Assembly (NCBI GenBank): GCA_902596585.1
Contig: CACJUL010000004.1
Span: 1 to 64,000, forward strand
DNA: 64,000 nt
Direction: 5' to 3'
From: an uncultured Prochlorococcus sp.
GTDB taxonomy: Bacteria; Cyanobacteriota; Cyanobacteriia; PCC-6307; Cyanobiaceae
Positions within the stretch are counted from its first letter, which is position 1. Each line of letters begins with the position of its first letter. The notes beneath the pieces were generated by a model that saw only the letters and a list, made by a program, of their open reading frames with translations, had not been told where the DNA came from and did not search any database. Of the stretch, positions 53,702 through 64,000 are shown one piece after another. A program made the translations under genes and the position numbers.

Positions 53702-54571
53702 ATGCTTTGCATTTCTATAAAAGAATTTTTATTTTGGAAAAAAAAACAACTCTCTAAGGGTGGAGATCAACAATCTTTTACTTTTTTAATCGATTGTATT
53801 GGCGGTATTTCAACAAGTGATCTTAATTCTCTAACTATAAATCCTGAAGGTAAATTATATTTAAAAAAAAACTTATATTATTTAGAGTCAATCTGGGATA
53901 ATTACCTACTACATTCCACTCCCATCCAATACCTTTGTGGGGTTACTTTTTGGAGGGATCTAAAATTAAGAGTTACAGACAAGGTACTTATTCCTAGGCC
54001 AGAAACAGAACTTGTTATTGATATTGTCCACGGGATATTTGGAAATAAATCTCAAAAATTATTTTTTGTTGAATTAGGAACAGGATCAGGGGCTATAAGC
54101 ATCGCTCTGGCATTAAAGTTTCCAATGTGGGAAGGAATTGCAACTGATATTGATCAAGATGTATTAGAAGTCGCAAAAGAAAATTATGTAAGCTCTTCTG
54201 AAAAATCAAATTTGAAATTTTGTTGCGGACATTGGTGGACTCCTCTTGAGAGTTTTAAAGGCAAGCTAGATCTTGTTATCTCAAATCCGCCTTACATTCC
54301 TAAAGATATTTATGAAAAATTGCCTAAAGCAGTCAAAAAGTTTGAGCCAAAGATTGCTTTAATAGGGGGTGAAGATGGTTTAGAACATATTAGTGAAATA
54401 ATTCAGAAAGCTCCACTATATTTGAGAAAAAAAGGATGGCTAATTTTAGAGAATCATTTTGATCAAGCTGAGAAAGTAAAAAAATTACTAATTAAAAACA
54501 AATTTACATCGGTAGAAATTGTGAATGATTTTTCAGGTGTGGGTAGATTTACTATTGGACGATATAAATAA
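53702..54571 (+). CDS. prmC: Peptide chain release factor N5-glutamine methyltransferase
   Basis: 289 aa; VLIPRPETELVID, FVELGTGSGAISIALAL, LVISNPPYIP. Confidence 0.93.
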   Translation: MLCISIKEFLFWKKKQLSKGGDQQSFTFLIDCIGGISTSDLNSLTINPEGKLYLKKNLYYLESIWDNYLLHSTPIQYLCGVTFWRDLKLRVTDKVLIPRPETELVIDIVHGIFGNKSQKLFFVELGTGSGAISIALALKFPMWEGIATDIDQDVLEVAKENYVSSSEKSNLKFCCGHWWTPLESFKGKLDLVISNPPYIPKDIYEKLPKAVKKFEPKIALIGGEDGLEHISEIIQKAPLYLRKKGWLILENHFDQAEKVKKLLIKNKFTSVEIVNDFSGVGRFTIGRYK

Positions 54572-54594
54572 ATTAAAATTGGTTTATAGTTTAA

Positions 54595-55176
54595 ATGAAT
54601 TTGATAAATTGCAAATCAGCATTTAAGTTGCTCAAAAGTGGATTACCTGTAGTTTTCCCGACAGACACTTTACCTGCGATTGGATGCTTACCAAAATTTT
54701 CAAATATTATTTATGAGTTTAAAAAAAGAGATAAGAATAAACCCTTAATTCTTATGGGGTCAGACCAAAATCAATTAATCGATTACGTTCATGATTCAGC
54801 TAAAGAAGATTACGAAAATATCGCTTCAAAATACTGGCCTGGAGCTTTGACAATGGTTATTCCTTCTTCAGGTCAGGGAAGCGAAACCATAACAAGCAAC
54901 GATCACACTATTGGGTTAAGAATCCCAAATTCATATATGGCACAATCTCTTCTCACAGAAATAGGCCCCTTGTTAACTTCAAGTGCAAACATTTCAGGCT
55001 TTACGGGATCAATTACTGCTGAGGGTATTGCTTTAGACTTTCCTTCTTTAGGGATTTTAGGACCTGTTCCATGGGAAAAAAGTAGTGGCAAAGCAAGCAC
55101 CATAATCTCTTGGAAAAAAAACAGGGATTGGAGGCTGATTAGAAAAGGGGAAGTATCAGTTGAGGAATTGAATTAA
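54595..55176 (+). CDS. Sua5/YciO/YrdC (threonylcarbamoyl-AMP synthase) family
   Basis: 193 aa; PVVFPTDTLPAIGCLP, KRDKNKPLILM, SSANISG. Confidence 0.9.
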   Translation: MNLINCKSAFKLLKSGLPVVFPTDTLPAIGCLPKFSNIIYEFKKRDKNKPLILMGSDQNQLIDYVHDSAKEDYENIASKYWPGALTMVIPSSGQGSETITSNDHTIGLRIPNSYMAQSLLTEIGPLLTSSANISGFTGSITAEGIALDFPSLGILGPVPWEKSSGKASTIISWKKNRDWRLIRKGEVSVEELN

Positions 55177-55337
55177 TGTTTGTATTATTTTTTCTTGTTT
55201 CATTAATTCAGTTTTTTATTTTTTGGATAATTGAACCTATTGTCTCTTCATTAGAATTTGTTTTAGAAATAAGACTTCTCCCTATAATTTTTTTAATTGG
55301 TTTTATTTTGTTATTTTCAGCAAAAAATATTAAATAG
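55176..55337 (+). CDS. Small hydrophobic protein
   Basis: 53 aa: MFVLFFLVSLIQFFIFWIIEPIVSSLEFVLEIRLLPIIFLIGFILLFSAKNIK; ATG overlaps the upstream stop by 1 nt; not in ORF track. Confidence 0.55.
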   Translation: MFVLFFLVSLIQFFIFWIIEPIVSSLEFVLEIRLLPIIFLIGFILLFSAKNIK

Positions 55338-55355
55338 AATTAAATATATTAAAAA

Positions 55356-55427
55356 TGCCGGCTAACAGATTTGAACTGATGACCTTCGCTTTACAAAAGC
55401 GCTGCTCTACCACTGAGCTAAGCCGGC
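55356..55427 (-). tRNA. tRNA-Thr (TGT)
   Basis: GCCGGCTTAGCTCAGTGGTAGAGCAGCGCTTTTGTAAAGCGAAGGTCATCAGTTCAAATCTGTTAGCCGGCA; anticodon TGT. Confidence 0.95.
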
Positions 55428-55491
55428 ACTATTACATCTTACAATTAGGAAGTAGCAATTATTATAATTTTTTTTAGCTTCTTAAAATTTA

Positions 55492-55827
55492 TTACTTTTT
55501 GATATCTTTGTCAGTTTTGCTAATTTGATCGTTTTTTTTAAACTTTATTTCTCCAGAAAGAGTTCTTTTGATTGGTAAATTGGCAACTAATGCTGTCATC
55601 CTGTCTTCAGTTTCTAAACTTACTGCCACCTCCTCAAAATCAATCTCAACATATTTAGCAACAACATCAAGAATTTCTTTCCTCATTTTATCCAAAAGAT
55701 CAGTTGTTAATGAACTCATATCAACTCTGTCATGAGCAAGAACAAGTTGAAGTCTTTCTCTAGCAGTATTTGCGCTAGCAGTTTCTCTGCCTAGTAATTT
55801 GTTTATAAGATCTCTGAGGGTCATCAT
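55492..55827 (-). CDS. minE: Cell division topological specificity factor MinE
   Basis: 111 aa; [33 protein letters not shown]. Confidence 0.95.
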   Translation of the reverse strand: MMTLRDLINKLLGRETASANTARERLQLVLAHDRVDMSSLTTDLLDKMRKEILDVVAKYVEIDFEEVAVSLETEDRMTALVANLPIKRTLSGEIKFKKNDQISKTDKDIKK

Positions 55828-55828
55828 T

Positions 55829-56643
55829 TTAAAAAACCTTTGTTTGCATCAATCTCATGAACTTATCTTTAAGGCTTTTACCTTCATTTTTAGGGTCAAT
55901 AATAGGCACATCATCACCTCTAAGTCTTTGAGATACATTTAAATAACATTTTTTGCTGGTGAACTACTTTCGGTAAGAGTTAGAGGCTCACCTCTATTAG
56001 TACTTATTATTACTTGTTCATCTTCTAAAACAATTCCTAACAAAGGTAAAGAAAGTATTCCTTGAACATCCTCAATTGATAGCATTTCTTGACTTGCCAT
56101 CATGTTAGGACGAACTCTATTTATTACAAGTTGAATAGGCTCAATATCAGATGTATTAAGAATTCCTATTACTCTATCGGCGTCACGTACTGCCGATAAT
56201 TCAGGGTTGGTAACAACGATAGCTTCCTTACATGCCGCAAGAGCATTTTTAAAACCATCTTCTACTCCTGCAGGACAATCTACTAAAACATAATCAAATT
56301 TTTCACTAAGAAGCTCACTAATTCTTTTCATATCTTCTGGCTTCATCCAATCCAACATTCTAGGATCTCCGGCAGGTAAGAGAGCAAGATTAGGCTCTTT
56401 TTTATGTCTGACTAACGCTTGTTCTAGGCGACAATTTTCATCAAGAACGTCTTGAGCGGTATAAATAATACGATTTTCCAATCCTAGAAGAAGATCTAAA
56501 TTTCTCAGGCCGAAATCGGCATCTAAGACAGCAGTGGTCGCTCCACTGTTGGCAAGTGCTATGCCTAAATTTGCAGTTAAAGTAGTTTTACCAACTCCTC
56601 CTTTCCCTGAACAAATTAGGATTGTGCGAGTACTTTCCGCCAC
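55829..56643 (-). CDS. minD: Septum site-determining ATPase MinD, interrupted by an apparent -1 frameshift at 55948-55954 (conceptual 271 aa; uninterrupted ORF 55939-56643 is 234 aa)
   Basis: [37 protein letters not shown]; shifted frame reads [39 protein letters not shown] then TAA at 55829-55831, next to the minE ATG. Confidence 0.88.
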
Positions 56644-56762
56644 GAAATTTAATTAGTTTTTCAAATGATAAGTCCACTTTAAAAAAGTTAAATCTTTCAA
56701 ATATTAAGTAATTCTTAAATTAATAAAGTTTGAATTAATTTATTTCAAATGATTGATTAATT

Positions 56763-57419
56763 TTAAGTTTTTATTATGTAAGGCTTGATATTTATTGTTT
56801 GTTTATCGACTAAAGCAATTTCAGGATAATGATTTTTGGGCTTATCCTTTGGACCGATAGCTATTACATCGGCAATTCTTAACTGTAAGGGGTTTAAATA
56901 AAGAGATGAAATTGAGGCATTTTTATTCCCATCCTTGCCTGCGAAGGCGATTCCAAGTAGTTTCCCCCAGACGTAAATATTATTCTTAGCGGAAACTATC
57001 GCCCCTGGATTTACGTCTCCAACAATGCAGAGGTTACCATTTGAAAATATTCTTTCTCCTGATCTAACGGTCCCTTCGTGAAAAATATCATCTTTCTTTT
57101 GCGAATCGATTAGAAGTAACTCATCCTTAATAGCTTGTTCTTTGAAGAAAGTTGAGTCTATTTTTAAAGATTTTCCTGCCAATATTGTGTCTCTGTTATT
57201 TGAGCAAATTGATAAAGAATGAATGTTCAGGTCGTCAAAATTATTTTTGAATTTCGATAATTGATGAGAACTGATTGACTCATTGATTGAGAATATTTTT
57301 GCCTCCAAAGGGACTTTCATCGAGGAAAATTGTTTGAAAATTTCATAGATATCGTCAAGATTTTTAAAAGATATAGTTTCTAGATATTCATTATCAGTAG
57401 TAGTTATAAAAATTTTCAT
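56763..57419 (-). CDS. minC: Septum site-determining protein MinC
   Basis: 218 aa; RSGERIFSNGNLCIVGDVNPGAIVSAKNNIYVWGKLLGIAFAGKDGNKNA; upstream of minD. Confidence 0.93.
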   Translation of the reverse strand: MKIFITTTDNEYLETISFKNLDDIYEIFKQFSSMKVPLEAKIFSINESISSHQLSKFKNNFDDLNIHSLSICSNNRDTILAGKSLKIDSTFFKEQAIKDELLLIDSQKKDDIFHEGTVRSGERIFSNGNLCIVGDVNPGAIVSAKNNIYVWGKLLGIAFAGKDGNKNASISSLYLNPLQLRIADVIAIGPKDKPKNHYPEIALVDKQTINIKPYIIKT

Positions 57420-57423
57420 TAAA

Positions 57424-58686
57424 TTAATTAATATAATTGCTTTTTAATAACGAAATTTGTTTTTTAATCTCATTCTTGATTAGACCTGGGTAAATAATAA
57501 AGGAGCTTTCCTCCGATTTCATTAGAGTTTTTATTAATGCAGAATTATTTTCTAATGAATTTTGATATATTCCATCCCATATTTTTAGAGCGTTATTAGA
57601 TTCAAAACCTTTAAAAGATCTTTCCTTAATTCCACAAAATATTTCTGAATTGTAATTATTCGATTCGCATAATTCCCTTGCAAATGCAAGTATCTTTAGT
57701 CTATCTATTTTACTTAAAAAACTTATGTCTGATGCCTTTAATAGATCCCTATCAATAAACATTTTGCAAAGGGTAGAGAGTGGTTCGAAAGATTCATCTT
57801 TCCATCTAATCAGATGGTAGTAAAAGGTTATATCATCATTTCTTATGAAATCATCAAAATCAACCTTTGAAGGAGAAAATATCCAATTGTGAAGAGATTT
57901 ATCTATCGAAATCTTCTTTTCCGAATTATTTTTTATTGTGCATAAAATTTTTTCTAAAATCCATGTGGATATCTCATTTATTTTATGGTTATAGATAGTT
58001 CTATACATCAAGTTTCTTAATACTAAGAAATGTTCAATAGCAACTATCCCTTTTGGTTTAATCGCAATATTACCGTCAGGAGAAAAAGTCAGGGCTGAAA
58101 TAATTCTCTCCAAATCTACCAAGCCATATTTGGTGCCTGTGTTGTAACTATCGCGTAAAAGATAATCGAGACGATCGCAATCTATTTCACTGCTAATCAA
58201 TGTTTTTAAAGGTTTTGAAAATAATTGTTTTGATTCAAATAATTCTCCAATTTGTCTGGGTAGTTCCTTATCATATTTTTTTAGTATTGAATTTATTGGA
58301 GAGTAGTATTTAACAAGTTTTTGAGACCACTTTTCATGATTATGATCGAATATTGTTTCGCTTGTATGACTTAAAGGTCCATGGCCTAAATCATGTAAAA
58401 GAGCGGCACCATAAAGAACAAATTTATTTTCACTAAATGAAGATTTTTTCTGAGTTAATCTCTGACATATTTTTCTTGCGATATAAAAAACGCCAATTGA
58501 ATGAGTAAACCTACTCGACTCTGCGCCATGAAAAAGTAATGATGCAGCGCCCAATTGTTTTATTCTTCTTAATCTCTGAAAAGCAATTGTATCAATTAAT
58601 TCCATAATCATTAATTCCTCAGGCTTTCCTGAATCAAACACTATTTCTTTGTGAATCGGATCATGGAAAATTCTTTTAATACTCAT
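57424..58686 (-). CDS. HD-domain phosphohydrolase (dGTPase/SAMHD1-like)
   Basis: 420 aa; DPIHKEIVF, SRFTHSIGVFYIARKI, LYGAALLHDLGHGPLSHTSE, EIDCDRLDYLLRDSYNTG. Confidence 0.92.
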   Translation of the reverse strand: MSIKRIFHDPIHKEIVFDSGKPEELMIMELIDTIAFQRLRRIKQLGAASLLFHGAESSRFTHSIGVFYIARKICQRLTQKKSSFSENKFVLYGAALLHDLGHGPLSHTSETIFDHNHEKWSQKLVKYYSPINSILKKYDKELPRQIGELFESKQLFSKPLKTLISSEIDCDRLDYLLRDSYNTGTKYGLVDLERIISALTFSPDGNIAIKPKGIVAIEHFLVLRNLMYRTIYNHKINEISTWILEKILCTIKNNSEKKISIDKSLHNWIFSPSKVDFDDFIRNDDITFYYHLIRWKDESFEPLSTLCKMFIDRDLLKASDISFLSKIDRLKILAFARELCESNNYNSEIFCGIKERSFKGFESNNALKIWDGIYQNSLENNSALIKTLMKSEESSFIIYPGLIKNEIKKQISLLKSNYIN

Positions 58687-58701
58687 CTTTTATAAATTTT
58701 T

Positions 58702-60027
58702 TTAATCTTTTGCTACTACATTTATTGTCTCTTCACTTTTAAATTCATTATCTTCAATTGAAACTTCTTCTTTTTCTAAAAGTGACTCCAGAAATAATTC
58801 TGCATTTCTAACCCATTTGTCATCAGAACTTCCGTATTCACTAGTATCGACTAAGTCTAGTAATTTATCAGGTGTAATTCCTTGACCTTGAATATTATTA
58901 CCGTTGGGAGTTAGATAACTAGCCACTGTTATGGCTATTCCACTATCTTCTCCTAAACTTTTTAAGGATTGAATTAAACCTTTCCCATACGTCTGTTCTC
59001 CCATGAGAATTGATCTATCATTATCTTGCAAAGAACCTGCAAGTATCTCACTAGCACTAGCAGTCCCTTTATTAACCAAAGTCACCATTGGTCCATCAAA
59101 TGATGTATCTTCTTGAGACGTGATTGCGTCTTTGATCCCATTTCTATCTTTTGTTTCTACTACTGGTCTTTTGCTCAGCAATGAATCTGCAACTGCTATT
59201 CCCGAGCTGACTAATCCGCCTGAATTATTTCTGAGATCCAATATCAATCCTTCAACTTCTTTCTCTCTTAGCTCCTGAAGAGCTTCTTCAACTTTTTTAG
59301 GTACGCTCTCGCTAAATTGAGTGATCCTTAAATATCCAATTGTGTGAGAATCGTCTCTTAGTCTCTTGGTTCTTACAGGTCTAAGATCTACTGATCTTCT
59401 TTCCAAATCAACCTCTCTAATTTCTCCTAATTTTGACGTAATTTCAACTAAAACTTTTGTTCCTGATTCACCTCTTAATTTAGAGGCAGTATTCGCAAGT
59501 CCTAATACATTTGTCGGAATCCCATCTACCTTCTCAATAAATTCCCCACTAACTATTCCAGATTCTTCCGCTGGTGAGCCCCCGAGAGTAGATACTACTA
59601 TTACTTTTTTGCTATCCTCATCCTCACCCAATTGGAGTCCTACACCATTAATTTCACTACCAAAATTGCTCGATTTCAAGAGTTCATAATCTTTAGGGCG
59701 TAAAATTCTTGTATATGGATCTTCTAGGGGTCTTAGCATGTCTTCAATCGCTGAATAAGCTTCTTCACTTGTTTCAATTTGTTTCTGTAATGTTTTTTGT
59801 CTAATTCTCTTCCATTGTATTTCATCAAACTTGTCTGGGTCGTAGAAACCCTCGTTCACTAAGGTCCAAGCATCAAGGACTAATTGCTTGCTATCACTGA
59901 GAGCATAGACTCCTTCAATCAATAAAAAATTTGTAGAAAGAACAATGATCATTAATATATTGATCATTGTCTTGAATGTTAAAAGTTTGTTAAAAGATGA
60001 ATTCATTGGGTTAAGGGTTAACACCAA
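58702..60027 (-). CDS. Carboxyl-terminal processing protease (S41)
   Basis: 441 aa; [77 protein letters not shown]. Confidence 0.94.
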   Translation of the reverse strand: MVLTLNPMNSSFNKLLTFKTMINILMIIVLSTNFLLIEGVYALSDSKQLVLDAWTLVNEGFYDPDKFDEIQWKRIRQKTLQKQIETSEEAYSAIEDMLRPLEDPYTRILRPKDYELLKSSNFGSEINGVGLQLGEDEDSKKVIVVSTLGGSPAEESGIVSGEFIEKVDGIPTNVLGLANTASKLRGESGTKVLVEITSKLGEIREVDLERRSVDLRPVRTKRLRDDSHTIGYLRITQFSESVPKKVEEALQELREKEVEGLILDLRNNSGGLVSSGIAVADSLLSKRPVVETKDRNGIKDAITSQEDTSFDGPMVTLVNKGTASASEILAGSLQDNDRSILMGEQTYGKGLIQSLKSLGEDSGIAITVASYLTPNGNNIQGQGITPDKLLDLVDTSEYGSSDDKWVRNAELFLESLLEKEEVSIEDNEFKSEETINVVAKD

Positions 60028-60077
60028 GTATAAGAATTTTAAGTAAGCTCTTTATATCAAAGCTAATTTTTTTTTGG

Positions 60078-60734
60078 ATGGCGAATTCTTCATCTGTTTA
60101 TGACTGGTTTCAAGAAAGGCTTGAAATCCAAGACATAACTGACGACGTAACTTCCAAGTACGTACCCCCTCACGTAAATATTTTCTATTGTTTAGGAGGC
60201 ATAACTTTAGTATGCTTCTTAATTCAATTTGCAACAGGTTTTGCAATGACTTTTTACTATAAGCCAACTGTTACGCAAGCTTATAGTTCTGTAAGTTATT
60301 TGATGACTGATGTAAGTTTCGGATGGTTAATAAGATCAGTACACAGATGGAGTGCATCTATGATGGTCTTAATGTTAATTCTCCATGTCTTTAGAGTTTA
60401 TCTTACAGGTGGTTTCAAAAGACCAAGAGAACTAACTTGGGTCACAGGTGTTGTAATGGCGGTCATAACTGTTGCTTTTGGTGTTACGGGTTATTCCTTG
60501 CCTTGGGATCAAGTTGGTTATTGGGCAGTCAAAATTGTTTCAGGAGTGCCTGCAGCCATTCCAGTAATTGGAGATTTTATGGTTGAACTACTTAGAGGTG
60601 GAGAAAGTGTTGGTCAATCTACATTGACCAGATTTTACAGTCTTCATACTTTTGTTTTGCCATGGTCATTAGCAGTTTTCATGTTGATGCATTTTCTAAT
60701 GATTCGTAAACAGGGTATTTCAGGTCCTTTATAA
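60078..60734 (+). CDS. petB: Cytochrome b6
   Basis: 218 aa; [41 protein letters not shown]. Confidence 0.98.
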   Translation: MANSSSVYDWFQERLEIQDITDDVTSKYVPPHVNIFYCLGGITLVCFLIQFATGFAMTFYYKPTVTQAYSSVSYLMTDVSFGWLIRSVHRWSASMMVLMLILHVFRVYLTGGFKRPRELTWVTGVVMAVITVAFGVTGYSLPWDQVGYWAVKIVSGVPAAIPVIGDFMVELLRGGESVGQSTLTRFYSLHTFVLPWSLAVFMLMHFLMIRKQGISGPL

Positions 60735-60766
60735 ACCTTTATACTTAAATTATCTCCAAGATTCAA

Positions 60767-61249
60767 ATGTCAACGCTTAAAAAACCAGATTTATCAGATC
60801 CAAAATTAAGAGCAAAGCTAGCCAAAGGTATGGGTCATAACTACTATGGAGAGCCGGCATGGCCAAACGATTTACTTTATATTTTCCCAGTAGTGATTCT
60901 CGGGACTATCGCATGTGTCGTTGGATTAGCTGTCCTGGATCCCGCAATGTTGGGAGACAAAGCAAATCCTTTCGCTACTCCTTTAGAAATATTACCTGAA
61001 TGGTATCTCTATCCAGTTTTTCAGATATTAAGAGTTGTCCCTAATAAGCTTTTAGGTATTGCGCTTCAAACATTAATACCTCTTGGTTTAATGATTTTAC
61101 CTTTTATAGAAAACGTAAATAAATTCTCTAATCCTTTCAGAAGGCCAGTAGCGATGTCAGTTTTTTTATTTGGTACTTTTTTAACAATTTATCTTGGTAT
61201 TGGAGCTTGTCTACCTATAGATAAATCCCTAACTTTAGGTTTATTTTAA
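60767..61249 (+). CDS. petD: Cytochrome b6-f complex subunit IV
   Basis: 160 aa; [47 protein letters not shown]. Confidence 0.98.
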   Translation: MSTLKKPDLSDPKLRAKLAKGMGHNYYGEPAWPNDLLYIFPVVILGTIACVVGLAVLDPAMLGDKANPFATPLEILPEWYLYPVFQILRVVPNKLLGIALQTLIPLGLMILPFIENVNKFSNPFRRPVAMSVFLFGTFLTIYLGIGACLPIDKSLTLGLF

Positions 61250-61252
61250 ATT

Positions 61253-62692
61253 TTAGATTTTAAACATACTTAAGTCATCATTATCTTCTCTTAGAAAATG
61301 ATTCATTAATAAAAAACCAACTATGGTCCATGTTTGATATGTTCTTGATTGTTGTCCAACCCAAGTACCTGTTGGCCCATCAAAATATTCGGCCCATTCT
61401 TGTTTAGGTAATTGATTAAGTTGACACCAATAAGATTCTTCTATTAAAGATTTCATTTCCTCCATTAGCATTACATCATCTGAAGGGAATTTTTTTTGAT
61501 GTAAAAGAACAGCTGTGCCAAAAAACCAAAGTAAACTTGGCCAGTGACCACCATTATGATAACTCCAAGGCCAATTCTTTGGGTCCGAACCAGTTTTATT
61601 TTGCCATTCTTCGACATCCATATGAGGGTGACAAATTCTCATAGGCATTTGAGCCATCAAATGCTGCCTGTTGTGTAAAACTAATCTAAATAAAGCTCTT
61701 TGTTCTGCAGGCGGGAGTACGCCGAACATACAAGCTAAGGAATTTCCCAAACTATAAAATCGAAAGTCAGGTCTTCCTGTTCTAATATTTCCAATTAAAT
61801 ATCCACCTCTATTTTCTAACCAATCTTGAAGCCATGAGGGAACTACCTGAGGTTGAACGTTGAATTCATTGAAGTGTTGATCATCTCCATACTGCTCTGT
61901 TGGCCTTCTTCTTAGAATTTGCATTGTTTGGCTGGTAACCCAATAATGTTTTAAAAGAAAACTTCCTAAATCCTTAACCCATTGATTTGTGAGAATAAGT
62001 CTTTGATCTAATAGCCTACTTACATGATCTGCTCTACTTAGTTCCATTAAGTTTATACAGCTTTTCAAACATCCATGCAGTAAAACTTCAACTTCTAGTG
62101 GTGCTCCCCATACATCCATAGGTCTATCAATCATAAATGCACAATCCGGAACAAAAAGTACGGGAGTACCTTCAAATGTTGGATGCAGAACTAAATCCAA
62201 TAAAAGTTGAATACCTCGTTGCACGCTTTGACTTTTTCCAAATTCATAATCACCACTCTTATTAACATAATACCAACATAAAATGGGCCACCATAAACTC
62301 GCATCAGCCGAAGTAATTCTGCCAATTGATCTTTGGCCATAGTCACCAATTAGCTTCCCATTCTCTTCAACGAAACTAGTAGGAAATACCCCACGCGTTT
62401 GATAATTAGTGCTTTGTAACTCAAGGCATACACTTAAAAACTTTTTTACAATTCCGTACCGTTTTTGGGTAAGGAGATAAATCATTACAGGAACATTGTC
62501 TCTTAAAAATATTTCGCCATAATTTAACGTTTTATTTTTTGTTGGGTGTTCTAGTGCAGCCACACTGCCTACCACCTCGCCTGAAATTTCAACTAAGGTT
62601 TTTTCAAAGTGTTTTTGCGCATTTGTTACAATTTTCTCCTCTTCGGAACTTGGTCTTACTCTTAAATTTTTTTGACTAAATCTTTCTGCCAT
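61253..62692 (-). CDS. Neutral/alkaline invertase (GH100 family)
   Basis: 479 aa; GEIFLRDNVPVMIYLL, YGQRSIGRITSADASLWWPILCWYY, WPWSYHNGGHWPSLLWFFGTAVL. Confidence 0.9.
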   Translation of the reverse strand: MAERFSQKNLRVRPSSEEEKIVTNAQKHFEKTLVEISGEVVGSVAALEHPTKNKTLNYGEIFLRDNVPVMIYLLTQKRYGIVKKFLSVCLELQSTNYQTRGVFPTSFVEENGKLIGDYGQRSIGRITSADASLWWPILCWYYVNKSGDYEFGKSQSVQRGIQLLLDLVLHPTFEGTPVLFVPDCAFMIDRPMDVWGAPLEVEVLLHGCLKSCINLMELSRADHVSRLLDQRLILTNQWVKDLGSFLLKHYWVTSQTMQILRRRPTEQYGDDQHFNEFNVQPQVVPSWLQDWLENRGGYLIGNIRTGRPDFRFYSLGNSLACMFGVLPPAEQRALFRLVLHNRQHLMAQMPMRICHPHMDVEEWQNKTGSDPKNWPWSYHNGGHWPSLLWFFGTAVLLHQKKFPSDDVMLMEEMKSLIEESYWCQLNQLPKQEWAEYFDGPTGTWVGQQSRTYQTWTIVGFLLMNHFLREDNDDLSMFKI

Positions 62693-63299
62693 TTCATTAA
62701 TATCCCTTTATTTAAGCCTAGTTGTTTAAGGAGACTTTGAACAAATAAAAAATTAATAAAAAAGTTTTGTATAAAAGGTTGCATAATTACAGTCGGATGG
62801 TTTAGTATTTCCTTCTGGGCAAAAAAAAATTTTTTTGCAGAATTCAGACGATTATCTTAAATCTGATTTTTGGTAATTTAATGAATTTTTGAAGATTTGA
62901 TTTCGATCAATATTTTCAGCCAGAAGAAGGGTTTTCCCTTCGAAGTGAGTTATTCACTTGTTGTTTAACTCTGCACCTAGAAAATTAAAAAACTTAGGAA
63001 CTGATGCTTTTATTGCGTCAAAACTTTATCAAATTTGATTTGGTAATTTTGAGATGTATTTGCAATAAAGGTGTGAGGTCCCGTCAAGAATATATAAATT
63101 GTTTTCATTTACTAACTTTTAGTTTTGAAAACCAACGGATCTGAGATCTTGGAAAGTCACTTTAAAATATTTTTAATGTGCACTCAAAGTAATCCTTAAT
63201 TACTTAAGGAGGCTGAACCTAAATAATTTAAGTCAATCTTATTTTTATTTGGAGAATGCAATTCATATTGAGTAGATTTATCTACAAAAGGATTTGAAC

Positions 63300-64000
<701 letters not shown>

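Overview
This window is a gene-dense, AT-rich cyanobacterial chromosome segment. Gene content points to a high-light-type Prochlorococcus: a solo degenerate phycoerythrin beta subunit with a CpeS-like lyase, psbEFLJ, ndhCKJ, petBD, psbB/psbT, psbK, psbM, chlD, minCDE, and the 5' ~700 nt of a 16S rRNA gene at the right edge. I support about 60 CDS, including small ones missing from the ORF track (psbK, psbF, psbL, psbT, psbM and two short unknown ORFs), three tRNAs (CAU, Phe-GAA, Thr-UGU) and one partial 16S rRNA. No CRISPR array, transposase, integrase or complete prophage was seen. The strongest anomalies are: (1) minD is interrupted by an apparent -1 frameshift at an A6 run forming an A_AAA_AAT heptamer, with the normal MinD C-terminus intact in the shifted frame up to minE; (2) a ~0.7 kb island at the 3' end of tRNA-Phe is bounded by a 22-nt duplicate of the tRNA 3' end, carries five copies of an octamer (TTCCATAC/GTATGGAA) in an 11-bp-spaced arrangement, and holds one lipoprotein ORF, so it looks like a minimal non-autonomous tRNA-targeted element; (3) cobS has no ATG/GTG/TTG start in its conserved N-terminal region; (4) there are several compact hairpin clusters in 5' UTR/intergenic regions; (5) amt1 has a textbook NtcA-type promoter. 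The rest is ordinary core genome.
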